Assembly: GCA_016234805.1 (NCBI GenBank)
Contig: JACRNU010000055.1
Location: forward strand, 38,961 to 102,960
From: Elusimicrobiota bacterium
GTDB taxonomy: Bacteria > Elusimicrobiota > Elusimicrobia > UBA1565 > UBA9628
Length of the DNA: 64,000 nt
Direction of reading: 5' to 3'
Made by a program: the position numbers and the translations under genes. Position 1 is the stretch's first letter; the number at the start of each line of letters is the position of its first letter. The notes below the pieces were generated by a model. It made no database searches and was not told where the DNA came from. It worked only from the letters and a program-made list of their open reading frames with translations. This document shows positions 16,643-25,474 of the stretch, in pieces.

Positions 16643-17332
16643 GCTGTCGGACTTTTCCAGCTCAGAGTAGCGGCCCGGATACCGGGCCTTGAACCGGTTC
16701 AGCAGGGACTGCCGAAGGGCCTTCCAATCGGATGCTTTCTTCCCGAGTTTCCTGCGCGTGGAGTCCCAGGAGAGGAAGGCTCGGATGGCGCGCTGGTCGC
16801 CCTCTCCGATGGCGCTCAAGGGCTTGGCCGCCATCCGGCTGACGCAGAGCTTCCAGACATCCGCCTCCACTTGCCATATCAACGGTTCCTTAAAAAACTC
16901 GGGGTGGTCCTGATTGAGGGACGCGATCGCGGCTTCCTTGTCAGGAACATCCCTGCCCTCAGGCTCGGCGTAACGATGGTTCAGGGCCCGGGCCGGAGTG
17001 TGGCAGCGGCCGCAGCGGCTGAGCACGAGGCTGTAGCCCCCGCGCTCGGCGTCTGGGAGCTGGCCTGGAGCCAAGCCGATGTTCCGGGGGCCGAGGTCCG
17101 CCGGGTAGGCCGGCGACGGTCGGGAGAACCGGCCTAGCGCCGCCTCCGAAGCCTTGGATGCGGCCGGACGCTCGGGCCCGTCCGCAGGTGCGGGCGAGGA
17201 CGTTCTCCGATCGCCCTGTGCCGGCGGACGCTCGGGCCCGTCCGCAGGTGCGGGCGAGCATCCGACGCCCAGTACTGACAGGTACATCCAGGCCGCGAGC
17301 GCGGCCCTGGGCTTGGCAGCATTCCCCTTCAT
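16637..17332 (-). CDS. Probable lipoprotein with c-type cytochrome motif
   Basis: Lipobox-like LGVGC; one CxxCH (RCGRCHTP) and downstream Met-containing helix. Confidence 0.55.
   Translation of the reverse strand: MKGNAAKPRAALAAWMYLSVLGVGCSPAPADGPERPPAQGDRRTSSPAPADGPERPAASKASEAALGRFSRPSPAYPADLGPRNIGLAPGQLPDAERGGYSLVLSRCGRCHTPARALNHRYAEPEGRDVPDKEAAIASLNQDHPEFFKEPLIWQVEADVWKLCVSRMAAKPLSAIGEGDQRAIRAFLSWDSTRRKLGKKASDWKALRQSLLNRFKARYPGRYSELEKSDSL
17158..17258. repeat. Two 34-bp copies, 60-bp period, of palindromic element GCGGACGCTCGGGCCCGTCCGC..CCGCAGGTGCGG
   Basis: CGGACGCTCGGGCCCGTCCGCAGGTGCGGGCGAG at 17165-17198 and 17225-17258. Confidence 0.85.
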
Positions 17333-18384
17333 GGCTTCAGGCCGCAGGCCTCTTCAGACTTGCCTGCTGTCGGGGTCCCGGAGCAGGCTCCGGGATCCTG
17401 GCCCCCTGACGAACTCTTGCGCAGGAGCGCCTTCAACGCGTCCACGCGCTTGGGATCGGTCCCTGGGAAGCGCCGCATGTCCGAGAGCCTGGCTCCCATG
17501 GAAGCGGCTTCCTTGACCCAGGCCGCGATGAGAGGGTGCGGCATGATGGTCTTGGGCTCCATGGTGTATGCCAGGCCTTTGAGGTCGCGGTCTATCGCTT
17601 TCAATCCATCCCAGGCCAGGGCGAAGGGAACGACGAGGACCTTGCCCTCCGAGCCCGCGCGGCCCACCAGGCTGCGCAAGGATGAGACCGCCCTGGCCCG
17701 TTCCATGGCCGTGCCGTCCTCCCGAACCACAGCGTACCGCACCGCTCTATAGCCAACCCCGCGGCGCAGGGTCCCAGCCGCGGACTTGAGGGCCCGGTCC
17801 AGGCTCTTGCGGGCGCGGACGTTCTCCGATCGCCCTGTGCCGGCGGACGCTTGGGCCCGTCCGCCGGTGCGGCCGCGGCCGTCTCCGGGATCAGGGGCCA
17901 CGAGGATCACCGTTTCTCGGCGGGGTTCCTTGCTCAAGCCCCGGAGCCGTTCCGTGAGGATCGCCGCGAGGTAAGCATGGTCCTCCATGGGAGGAACAGC
18001 GGTCACGGGCACCGCGACCTTCAGGGGAGGAGGGCACGCGCCCGAAGCATCGCAGGGCGGTTTCTCAGCCCCGCGGAATCCCAGGAACGCCTTGACCGCA
18101 TCCGCCTCCCTGGTGTCGGACGACAGCGAGAGGGGCACGACCACGATCTTGGCCGGCCTCCGGGCTTGGAGCCGTTCCACGGCGAAGCGAACTTCCGCCG
18201 CGTCGGACGCGGAGTGAACCGCTTCCAAGGGGAAGTCTCTGCCCACGGCCTCCTTGAGCGCCGAGGTCTCGCGGCTCATGGCTTTTCCGCCAGGCGCAAC
18301 GAGGAGAACCCCATAAGCCGGAGCAGGGTCCAGGGCCCAACAGGAGGACGCGAGCAGCGCCAGCAAGGATGCGGCAATCATCAT
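17329..18384 (-). CDS. Secreted CbiX/sirohydrochlorin chelatase-like protein
   Basis: Two-lobe CbiX-like layout (YGVLLVAPGGKAMSRETSALKEAV... ARRPAKIVVVPLSLSSDTRE...); signal peptide-like N-term; no experimentally decisive motif. Confidence 0.45.
   Translation of the reverse strand: MMIAASLLALLASSCWALDPAPAYGVLLVAPGGKAMSRETSALKEAVGRDFPLEAVHSASDAAEVRFAVERLQARRPAKIVVVPLSLSSDTREADAVKAFLGFRGAEKPPCDASGACPPPLKVAVPVTAVPPMEDHAYLAAILTERLRGLSKEPRRETVILVAPDPGDGRGRTGGRAQASAGTGRSENVRARKSLDRALKSAAGTLRRGVGYRAVRYAVVREDGTAMERARAVSSLRSLVGRAGSEGKVLVVPFALAWDGLKAIDRDLKGLAYTMEPKTIMPHPLIAAWVKEAASMGARLSDMRRFPGTDPKRVDALKALLRKSSSGGQDPGACSGTPTAGKSEEACGLKP
17817..17872. repeat. Third copy of the 17.2 kb palindromic element inside the neighbouring gene
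   Basis: 17817-17851 is identical to 17198-17232 (35 bp); 17817-17872 vs 17198-17253 differs at 2 positions. Confidence 0.85.
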
Positions 18385-18386
18385 GG

Positions 18387-19064
18387 CTAGCCGACGAGTT
18401 CGTACCCGTCCGCCGCGGTCTGGATGCGTTTGCCCTCAGCCTCCCCAAGGTCCTCGCGCAGGCGCTGCATGGTCTTCTCGAGCGCGCTGACCCCGCCGGT
18501 GGGACCCCACACCGCCAGGAGTATCTTGGCTTTGGGCACAGGCCCGGCTGATTCGATGAGCAGCCGGAGCACCGCGGCCTTCTGCGGGGAGAGGGTGGCG
18601 AGGAGCTTGTCCGCGACCCAAACGGTCCGGTAGCGCACATCCAGGCGCACGCTCCCTTTCTGCACGCTCTCCGCGGACGAGGACACGGACGGCACCTTGG
18701 CCAGGGTCCGGGCCGCGAGCCTGATGAGTTCTCTGAGTTCGAAAGGCTTGCGCAGGTATTCGACCGCGCCGTGGGCTTTGATGGTCTCCTCGAGCATGCC
18801 GGGCTTGTCCCCGTGTCCTGTGACCACGATGACCGGGATGCGGCGGGCCACAGGGTGAGCCGTCATCTTCTTGAGCACATCCGCGCCATTGAGGACCGGG
18901 AGCATGAGGTCCAGGACCACGAGATCCGGGTGAAGGGAGAGGATCTTCTCGTAGCCTTCCTGGCCGTTGAAGGCGTAGTGCGCTTCATAGCCTTCCTTGA
19001 AGAAGGCCAGGCTCATGAGTTCCATGAGCGCGCCATCGTCTTCAACGATGAGGATGCGTGCCAT
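18387..19064 (-). CDS. OmpR-family response regulator
   Basis: MARILIVEDDGALMELMSLAF receiver and C-terminal winged helix LSPQKAAVLRLLIESAGPVPKAKILLAVWGP. Confidence 0.85.
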   Translation of the reverse strand: MARILIVEDDGALMELMSLAFFKEGYEAHYAFNGQEGYEKILSLHPDLVVLDLMLPVLNGADVLKKMTAHPVARRIPVIVVTGHGDKPGMLEETIKAHGAVEYLRKPFELRELIRLAARTLAKVPSVSSSAESVQKGSVRLDVRYRTVWVADKLLATLSPQKAAVLRLLIESAGPVPKAKILLAVWGPTGGVSALEKTMQRLREDLGEAEGKRIQTAADGYELVG

Positions 19065-19300
19065 GGCTATACAATAGAAAATATGACCGACCCTACGCGA
19101 GGAAATGCCGCCTCCATAAGCCGTCGGAAAGCGGCCGTCCATCGCTGTGGGAGGCGACCATGGGGCGTTTACTCAAATTTTACTGAAGGCCCTTTGGCCT
19201 GACAATTCCTGACATCCAAAACCTTGATTAACCGGGCCAAAGGGTTATGATTGTAGTAACACCCCGTGGAATGGAGGCTTGTCCATAGGGGGAGGGATTT

Positions 19301-20575
19301 ATGAAAACCATTGGAACGGTTTGCCTGACAATCCTCGGCGCCATGACCCAGGCAGCCTGGGCGGCCGAAACCGTCAACTGGCAGGTCACGGTGAGCGCCA
19401 TGGAAGAGATCTCCACCCAGGCGTGGCAGGAGTACCCTGTGACCGTGGGCCTCAACAGTTCCGGCGGGGTCAAGAACTACGCCCCCCCCCAAGGCACCAC
19501 GCGCATCGACATCACCGTGGCCTTCCCCATCACCGCGTCCTGCACGAACTGCGGGGAGAGCTTCAGCGGTATCCCGCACACCTACCCTTATTACGCCGTG
19601 TGGTACACCTACCTCGGCGGTGACATGCATAGGGTTCAGGTCTTCGGCGGGAACGTGGGTGGGGCGCTCTTGCGGGAGTCCGTCTTCTCACGGTACTGCC
19701 CCAACGGCTACCGCCAGATGTCCGTGATGTTCGACGCCCTGGTGACCTCCAAGGTCCAAGAACCCAGGGCCGCGAATGCGGTCGGGACTCTCGTGGGCGG
19801 CCAGGGCGAGGTCCTTTCCGCTCCCTGGCAGGCCGCCCCGCAGGCCATCAACGGAGGCACGCTCACCGGATACACCGCTTCCGTGGCGGGCGACAATCCC
19901 AAGGTCGAGATGAGCCTGACGGTCAGCGACAACATCTCCGGGACCGTGACCGCCAAGTTCCCGGCCTGCATCCCCGCTCCCGAGCTCTGCGACGGGGTGG
20001 ATAATGACTGCGACGGCGACATCGACGAGGACCAGGGCGTGGCCCAGTGCGGAGCCGGCGCGTGCGCCAACTCGGTGCCGGCCTGCGTGGACGGCAAGCT
20101 CAATGCCTGCGCGCCCCTGCCGGCCTCGTCCGAAGTCTGCGACGGCGTGGACAACAACTGCGACGGCGCGGTGGACGAGGGGCTCGGGTCCGTATCCTGC
20201 GGCTCGGGCTTGTGCGCCAACACGGTGTCCGCCTGCGTCGGCGGATCCTCGCAGTCCTGCTCGCCGCTCCCGGGCTCGGCCGAAGCCTGCGACGGCATCG
20301 ACAATGATTGCGACGGAGTGGTGGACAATGGATGTCCGAGAGGCATCCTCAACATCCTTGAACACTTCACCAACAAGGCGCTGCCGCCCGGCATCCAGAG
20401 GCTCATCGACAAGGTGAACTCCCGCGCCAACGCGGGGATCGCGCCCACGAGCGCGCTGGAGAACCGGGTCGACAAGGTCAACGACCGCCTCGACCAGCAG
20501 GCGGAGAAGAAGGCAGAGCAGGAGGCCAAGCAGGCTGCGCAGCAGGCCAAGCAGAACCAGAAGAAGAGCAAGTAG
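19301..20575 (+). CDS. Secreted protein with three MopE-type DGxDNDCDG repeats
   Basis: ELCDGVDNDCDGDIDED, EVCDGVDNNCDGAVDEG, EACDGIDNDCDGVVDNG; signal peptide at N-term. Confidence 0.75.
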   Translation: MKTIGTVCLTILGAMTQAAWAAETVNWQVTVSAMEEISTQAWQEYPVTVGLNSSGGVKNYAPPQGTTRIDITVAFPITASCTNCGESFSGIPHTYPYYAVWYTYLGGDMHRVQVFGGNVGGALLRESVFSRYCPNGYRQMSVMFDALVTSKVQEPRAANAVGTLVGGQGEVLSAPWQAAPQAINGGTLTGYTASVAGDNPKVEMSLTVSDNISGTVTAKFPACIPAPELCDGVDNDCDGDIDEDQGVAQCGAGACANSVPACVDGKLNACAPLPASSEVCDGVDNNCDGAVDEGLGSVSCGSGLCANTVSACVGGSSQSCSPLPGSAEACDGIDNDCDGVVDNGCPRGILNILEHFTNKALPPGIQRLIDKVNSRANAGIAPTSALENRVDKVNDRLDQQAEKKAEQEAKQAAQQAKQNQKKSK

Positions 20576-20599
20576 CCGTGTGACAGGCACCATAGGCAC

Positions 20600-20622
20600 G
20601 CGCCGCTCCGAGGGAGCGGCGC
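20600..20622 (+). terminator. 10-bp perfect hairpin GCGCCGCTCC-GAG-GGAGCGGCGC
   Basis: Read directly, 25 bp after the MopE-like gene stop. Confidence 0.5.
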
Positions 20623-20665
20623 GGCGATTTCCCGGCCAAGTGGGCCTTTAGACCCATCCAAGTCT

Positions 20666-20683
20666 GGGCCTTCCGGCCCTTTT
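20666..20683 (+). terminator. Short intrinsic terminator-like hairpin GGGCC-TTCC-GGCCC followed by TTTT
   Basis: Read directly upstream of the protease gene. Confidence 0.4.
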
Positions 20684-20743
20684 CCGGGCCATAAGTCCTA
20701 GTACAATAGTCGCGTGGATCAATCCCGCCGAGGAGGCACCCCG

Positions 20744-21955
20744 ATGTTTCTTGGCCGCTTGCTGCTGCTCGTCGCTGTCCAGACGCTCTTCGTCGCGCAG
20801 GCCCGCGCGGTCTGCCCTTACGGCCCCACGGTGCGCAAGATCGTCTCCTGCAAGGCCTCCGTGTCCACCGCGGACTGCCGCAAGGTCGCGGAGAAGACGG
20901 GCTGCGAGGTCATCCGGGAGCTCGAGCTCATCAATGCCATCGTCATAGACGTGAGCGCCACCCAGGAGAAGTCCGCGGACCTCGAACTGGCCGCGGCAGA
21001 GGAAGTCAAGATCGTGGAAGCGGACCGCAGGGTCAACTGGCTCAAGGGCCTCGGCGAATTCAAGCTTCCTGATATCAAGGATATCGTAACGCCCTTCCGG
21101 GCCGCGGTCGGGGCCGGGCCCGCGCCCAAGGCCGGGGAGGACCCGGAGCAGCCCTGGGGCATCCAGAGGGTCAACGCCGCCGGAGCCTGGGCCAAGACCC
21201 AGGGGGCGGGGGTGCGGGTCGCGGTCATCGACACCGGCATCGACTACAACCACCCGGACCTCAAGGGCAACGTCTACGGCGGGGCGAACGTGGTCAATGA
21301 AGCCAAGCCCAAGGACTACATGGACGACCAGGGGCACGGCACCCACGTTTCAGGCACCATCGCGGCCCTCAAGGACGGCAAGGGCGTGGTGGGAGTCGCG
21401 CCCAAGGCCAAGCTCTTCGGGGTCAAGGTCCTCGACGCGGAGGGCTCTGGCGACTACTCCACCATCATCGCCGGCATCCAGTGGGCGGTGAAGAACAAGA
21501 TGCAGGTCGCGAACATGAGCCTCGGCGCTGAAGAGGGCATGGACGCCTTGCACGAGGCTATCAAGGCAGCGACCTCAGCCGGGCTGCTCATCGTGGCGGC
21601 CGCGGGCAACAACGGAGGAAAGGTCGGCTATCCAGCGGCTTACCCGGAGGTCGTGGCGGTCTCCGCCTCGAATTCGGCTGACAAGATCACCTCCTTCTCC
21701 AGCCGGGGGCCCGAGATCGCCTTCATCGCTCCTGGAGCTAACATCAAATCATCCTTCATGGGAGGAGGCTACGAGAACCTGGACGGAACCTCCATGGCCT
21801 GCCCCCACGTGGTGGGCTTGGCTGCCCTGGCAGCAGGCCTGGGCCATAAGGGAGAGGCCATCCGTGGGGCCCTGGAGCGGGCAGCAACCCCGCTTCCTGG
21901 CCTGACCGCTACCCAACAGGGCAAGGGCTTCATCAACGCGGCGAAAATAAAATAG
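20744..21955 (+). CDS. Subtilisin-like S8 serine protease with prodomain
   Basis: VAVIDTGIDYNHPDL (Asp), GHGTHVSGTIAA (His), GTSMACPHVVGLAAL (Ser); signal peptide. Confidence 0.93.
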   Translation: MFLGRLLLLVAVQTLFVAQARAVCPYGPTVRKIVSCKASVSTADCRKVAEKTGCEVIRELELINAIVIDVSATQEKSADLELAAAEEVKIVEADRRVNWLKGLGEFKLPDIKDIVTPFRAAVGAGPAPKAGEDPEQPWGIQRVNAAGAWAKTQGAGVRVAVIDTGIDYNHPDLKGNVYGGANVVNEAKPKDYMDDQGHGTHVSGTIAALKDGKGVVGVAPKAKLFGVKVLDAEGSGDYSTIIAGIQWAVKNKMQVANMSLGAEEGMDALHEAIKAATSAGLLIVAAAGNNGGKVGYPAAYPEVVAVSASNSADKITSFSSRGPEIAFIAPGANIKSSFMGGGYENLDGTSMACPHVVGLAALAAGLGHKGEAIRGALERAATPLPGLTATQQGKGFINAAKIK

Positions 21956-22035
21956 GTGCCTGGCTTGACCCGGGCGCAGCCCGGAGGTGCCAGGCTTGCA
22001 CTGCGGCCTCATGCCTGCGGTCAAGCCTGGCACCT
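21954..22035. repeat. GGTGCCAG-type inverted-repeat element
   Basis: AGGTGCCAGGCTTG 21985-21998 pairs perfectly with CAAGCCTGGCACCT 22022-22035; alternate arm AGGTGCCTGGCTTGACC 21954-21970 pairs 16/17 with 22019-22035. Confidence 0.8.
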
Positions 22036-22220
22036 GGACCCAGACCGACACAAGACCAAGTTGTCCACAGACTATCCCCGTCCATTTCCCGTGGCCTTCC
22101 AAATTTCTACACTAATTGGTGCCAGACCTGCCGACCTGGCGTAAACAGGCCATATTAATATTGCTTGGCTTAACCTCGCCAGATATCATGTTTGTTAACT
22201 ATTGGTGCCAGACATTGCTA

Positions 22221-22265
22221 ATTGATTTCAATCAATGCACAACTTTCCCCAGGATATGCTATAAT
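22221..22265 (+). promoter_or_regulatory. Candidate promoter and operator for the fatty-acid-like operon
   Basis: ATTGATT-TC-AATCAAT palindrome 22221-22236; TATAAT at 22260-22265; ATG at 22282. Confidence 0.45.
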
Positions 22266-22281
22266 CTCATCCACAGACCAG

Positions 22282-23268
22282 ATGACTGACACCACCAGCA
22301 CCTCAAAGCCGTTCGAGAACACGGGTTACTGGGCCGTCATCCTTGGGGGTTCTTCGGGCTTTGGCCTGGCAACAGCCAAGCGCTTGTCTAGAGCCGGGAT
22401 GAACATCCTCATCGGCCACAAGGACACGGAAGGCACGGTCGAGACCGTGCTCAAGCCTCACTTTGACGAGATCCGGGCCCAAGGGGTCAAGCTCGTCACC
22501 CACAACACCAACCTTTTCGATGAGGACGGACGGGGTGAGGTGTTCGAAAGCATCGCCCGGAACGCCGGCCCAGGAAAGGTCCACCTCTTCATGCACTCCA
22601 TCGCCGCAGGGGCCTGCAAGCTCCTGATCGAGGACAAGGGGCCGGATTTCAAAGGCAAGGCCATGGCCGGGCTTGCGGATGCCCTCAAGAAGGAAGGGGT
22701 GGCGGTCACCCCTGAAGTCCTCCGGAAGGCCGTGAACGAGGCCTTTCATGGCGGAGGGGCTGATGCCCTGCACACCCTGGCGGACAGCAGGATCCCCTAC
22801 CGGGACACATTATTGGAAGAACCCGATCTTCAGCGCACCATCGGGATGATGGGCTACGACTACCTGCTTTGGGGCCGGGAACTGGCCAAGGAAGGCCTGC
22901 TCTCCAGATCCGCCAGGCTCGTGGGCCTCACCTCGGAAGGCAACACCGTGTCGTGGAAAGGCTACGCTGCCGTGTCCGCTGCCAAGTGCGGGCTCGAAGC
23001 CTGCGCCAAGGCCATGGCGGTCGAGCTCGGCCCCCTAGGGGTCCGGTGCTTCATCCTTCAACCCGGCATCACGGACACCCCGGCCGGCAATGCCATACCG
23101 AATTTCGACTTGATGAAGGCTGAGGCGCGCATCCGCAACCCTTCGCGCCGCCTCACCACCCCGGAGGACGTGGCCGAGGTCGTGTGCGCCATGTGCCTGC
23201 CGGGGTTCGACTGGGTCAACGGCGCCGTCATCCGCGTGGACGGCGGCGAAGCAGTGTCAGGAGGCTGA
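22282..23268 (+). CDS. SDR-family enoyl-ACP reductase-like protein
   Basis: VILGGSSGFGLATAKRL, HSIAAG, YAAVSAAKCGLEA, GITDTPAGNAIPNFDLM; FabI-like length. Confidence 0.75.
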   Translation: MTDTTSTSKPFENTGYWAVILGGSSGFGLATAKRLSRAGMNILIGHKDTEGTVETVLKPHFDEIRAQGVKLVTHNTNLFDEDGRGEVFESIARNAGPGKVHLFMHSIAAGACKLLIEDKGPDFKGKAMAGLADALKKEGVAVTPEVLRKAVNEAFHGGGADALHTLADSRIPYRDTLLEEPDLQRTIGMMGYDYLLWGRELAKEGLLSRSARLVGLTSEGNTVSWKGYAAVSAAKCGLEACAKAMAVELGPLGVRCFILQPGITDTPAGNAIPNFDLMKAEARIRNPSRRLTTPEDVAEVVCAMCLPGFDWVNGAVIRVDGGEAVSGG

Positions 23269-23274
23269 ACAAGG

Positions 23275-24185
23275 ATGAAGCTGAACATTCTCGGGATGGG
23301 CTGGTATCTGCCGAAGAACGAGATCACCAATGATTTCCTTCATAAGGAAGTCGGCCTCGAAAAGGGGCCGGACTGGGTGGACTCGCGCCTCGGCATCTAC
23401 CGCAGGTTCTCCGTCCTGACCAAGGACTACATCCTCAAGACCAAGAACCAGAACCCCGCCCAAGCCATGGCCCACGCCCGCGCGCACGGGGAGACCCCGG
23501 TGACCATGGGCATCAAGGCGGCCAAGGACGCCCTCAAGATGGCCGGCGTCAGCCCGGACAAGGTCGGCATGGTCATGGCCAACAGCGACACCCCCTTCGA
23601 CATGGTGCCGGCCACGGCCAACCTCATCGCCAAGGGCCTCGGCGTGCGCAACGGCGCGAACTGCGACGTCAACTGCGCCTGCTCGAGCTTTGCCAAGCAC
23701 ATGCAGATCCTCTCCGACACCCGCCCCGAACGGGTGCCCGAGTTCGTGCTCTGCGTCCAGACCGCGGCCTACACCGCGCGCATCGAGTATTCCCCCAACT
23801 CCATCGACCCCTACATCTTCGGCGACGGTGCCTGCGCCCAGGTCCTTTCCACCAAGCACCAGGGCAGGCTCACCGTGGAGCCCATGATTTTCGAGACCAA
23901 CCCGGACGCGGCGGAGACCATCCTCCTCGATGCCGCCGGCCATGTGAGGCCTTCACCGTGGCCCACCAGGCCAACTACGTGATGCAGAACTCCGTGCTCC
24001 ACCACCTGAACCTGCCCGAGAAAAAGCATCTCCGGAACGTCCATGAGCAGGGCAACATCGCGGCAGCCGGGGCGCCTTCGGCCATCGCCCAGAACCTCCA
24101 CCGGTTCAACAAGGGCGACAAGCTCGTTTACGCGGTCCTCGGCGCGGGCCTGGCCTGGGGCGGCGGGTACATGGAGGCCAACTAG
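23275..24185 (+). pseudogene. Beta-ketoacyl-ACP synthase III (FabH)-like, disrupted by deletion/frame change near 23940
   Basis: ORF 23275-23982 holds ...CACSS; ORF 23958-24185 in another frame holds AHQAN and GNIAAAGAPS; Cys-to-His spacing is non-integral in codons. Confidence 0.75.
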
Positions 24186-24188
24186 GGC

Positions 24189-24911
24189 ATGGACGAGATC
24201 GCGGTCGTCACCGGAGCGGGCGGAGGCATCGGCAGCGCGGTCGCGCTCATGATCCACGATAAATCCGAGGGCGCGCTCAAGCTCGCCCTGTGCGACATCA
24301 ATAAGAACGCGCTCGCCGAACTCGCGGGCCGCATCCCAGGGTCCTTCCCCGTGGTTTCGGACATCACGACCGAGGCGGGACGCAAGGCCCTCGTGGACGC
24401 GGTCCTGGCCAAGGGCACGCCCTCGGTCCTGGTCAACAACGCGGGCATCGACCGGCCCCACGAGCCCTGCCTCGCCATCCTGGAGTCGTCCTACGACACG
24501 CTCCTCAACCTCAACCTCAAGGCCCCGGCCTTCCTCATGAGGGCCTTCTGCAAGGAGATGATGGCCGCGGGCGGGGGAGCCGTGGTCAACATCAGCTCGG
24601 TCCTGGCCAAGCACGCCCTGACCGGCTCCGCCCTCTACCGGGTGAGCAAGGCGGGCCTCGAGGCCCTGACGAAGCAGTTCGCGGCCGAGTTCGGACCCCG
24701 GGGCGTGCGGGTCAACGCCGTTGCGCCCGGCTTCATCATGACTCCCATGACCGCCAACATCCCGGATGAGACCAAGGAGAAGATCCGCTCCATGATCGCG
24801 CTCGGCGAGTTCGGCACGCCCGAGGCCGTGGCCGAGGCGGTATGGCACCTGGTCGAGAACCAGTACATCAACGGCGTGGTATTGCCGGTGGATGGAGGAA
24901 TGGTCCTGTGA
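24189..24911 (+). CDS. 3-oxoacyl-ACP reductase-like SDR
   Basis: VVTGAGGGIGSAVALMI, NISSVLAKHALTGSALYRVSKAGLEALTK, APGFIMTPMT. Confidence 0.85.
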   Translation: MDEIAVVTGAGGGIGSAVALMIHDKSEGALKLALCDINKNALAELAGRIPGSFPVVSDITTEAGRKALVDAVLAKGTPSVLVNNAGIDRPHEPCLAILESSYDTLLNLNLKAPAFLMRAFCKEMMAAGGGAVVNISSVLAKHALTGSALYRVSKAGLEALTKQFAAEFGPRGVRVNAVAPGFIMTPMTANIPDETKEKIRSMIALGEFGTPEAVAEAVWHLVENQYINGVVLPVDGGMVL

Positions 24912-25393
24912 GCCTCTCCAATGACGAGATCCTGGCCCTGGTCCCCCAGCAGCGGCCCATGCGGTTCATCGACGACATCCTCGAGCTCGACGGGGACCAC
25001 ATCGTGGGCTCCTACACCTGGAAGGAGGAGGACTGCGCCGGCCACTTCCCGGGCAACCCCGTGGTCCCGGGAGTCAAGCTCATCGAGATGGCGGCCCAGG
25101 TGGGCAACGTGGCCTGGGGCATCTACCTCATGTCCCTGGAATCCTCGCCCGAGCAGGTCCGCGACATGGTGGGCTTCTTCACCCGGATCGAGCAGGGGAC
25201 CTTCAAGCGGGTGGTCCGGCCAGGGGACAAGGTCCGCGCCGAGGCCCAGTTCGGAGACGAGGGCTACTTCCGGTCCAACAAGGTGGCCTCCTGCGTGGAG
25301 ATCCGCTTCGAAGGCGGGCCCAAGGACGGTGAGCTCGCCTTCGAGGGCTTCACCTGCGGGATGTGGGTCCCGCGCGCGGAGGTCCGTGATTAG
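24908..25393 (+). CDS. FabA/FabZ-like hot-dog dehydratase
   Basis: QQRPMRFIDDILELDGD...CAGHFPGNPVVPGVKLIEMAAQVG; GTG start overlaps upstream stop. Confidence 0.85.
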   Translation: MSLSNDEILALVPQQRPMRFIDDILELDGDHIVGSYTWKEEDCAGHFPGNPVVPGVKLIEMAAQVGNVAWGIYLMSLESSPEQVRDMVGFFTRIEQGTFKRVVRPGDKVRAEAQFGDEGYFRSNKVASCVEIRFEGGPKDGELAFEGFTCGMWVPRAEVRD

Positions 25394-25410
25394 GCCTGGA
25401 GCGCGCGCGG

Positions 25411-25461
25411 AGGTGCCAGGTTCGGGCATCAACATGATGCCCCAGTTCGAACTTGGCACCT
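25411..25461. repeat. GGTGCCAG-type long hairpin inside the fatty-acid-like operon
   Basis: AGGTGCCAGGTTCG 25411-25424 / CGAACTTGGCACCT 25448-25461 (13/14), with inner perfect stem GGGCATCA-ACA-TGATGCCC 25424-25442. Confidence 0.85.
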
Positions 25462-25474
25462 GGGCACAGCTATC

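Noticed and set aside
23275-24185. Programmed ribosomal frameshift in fabH-like gene
   Set aside because: No slippery heptamer seen at the junction and about 37 residues appear to be missing, so deletion fits better
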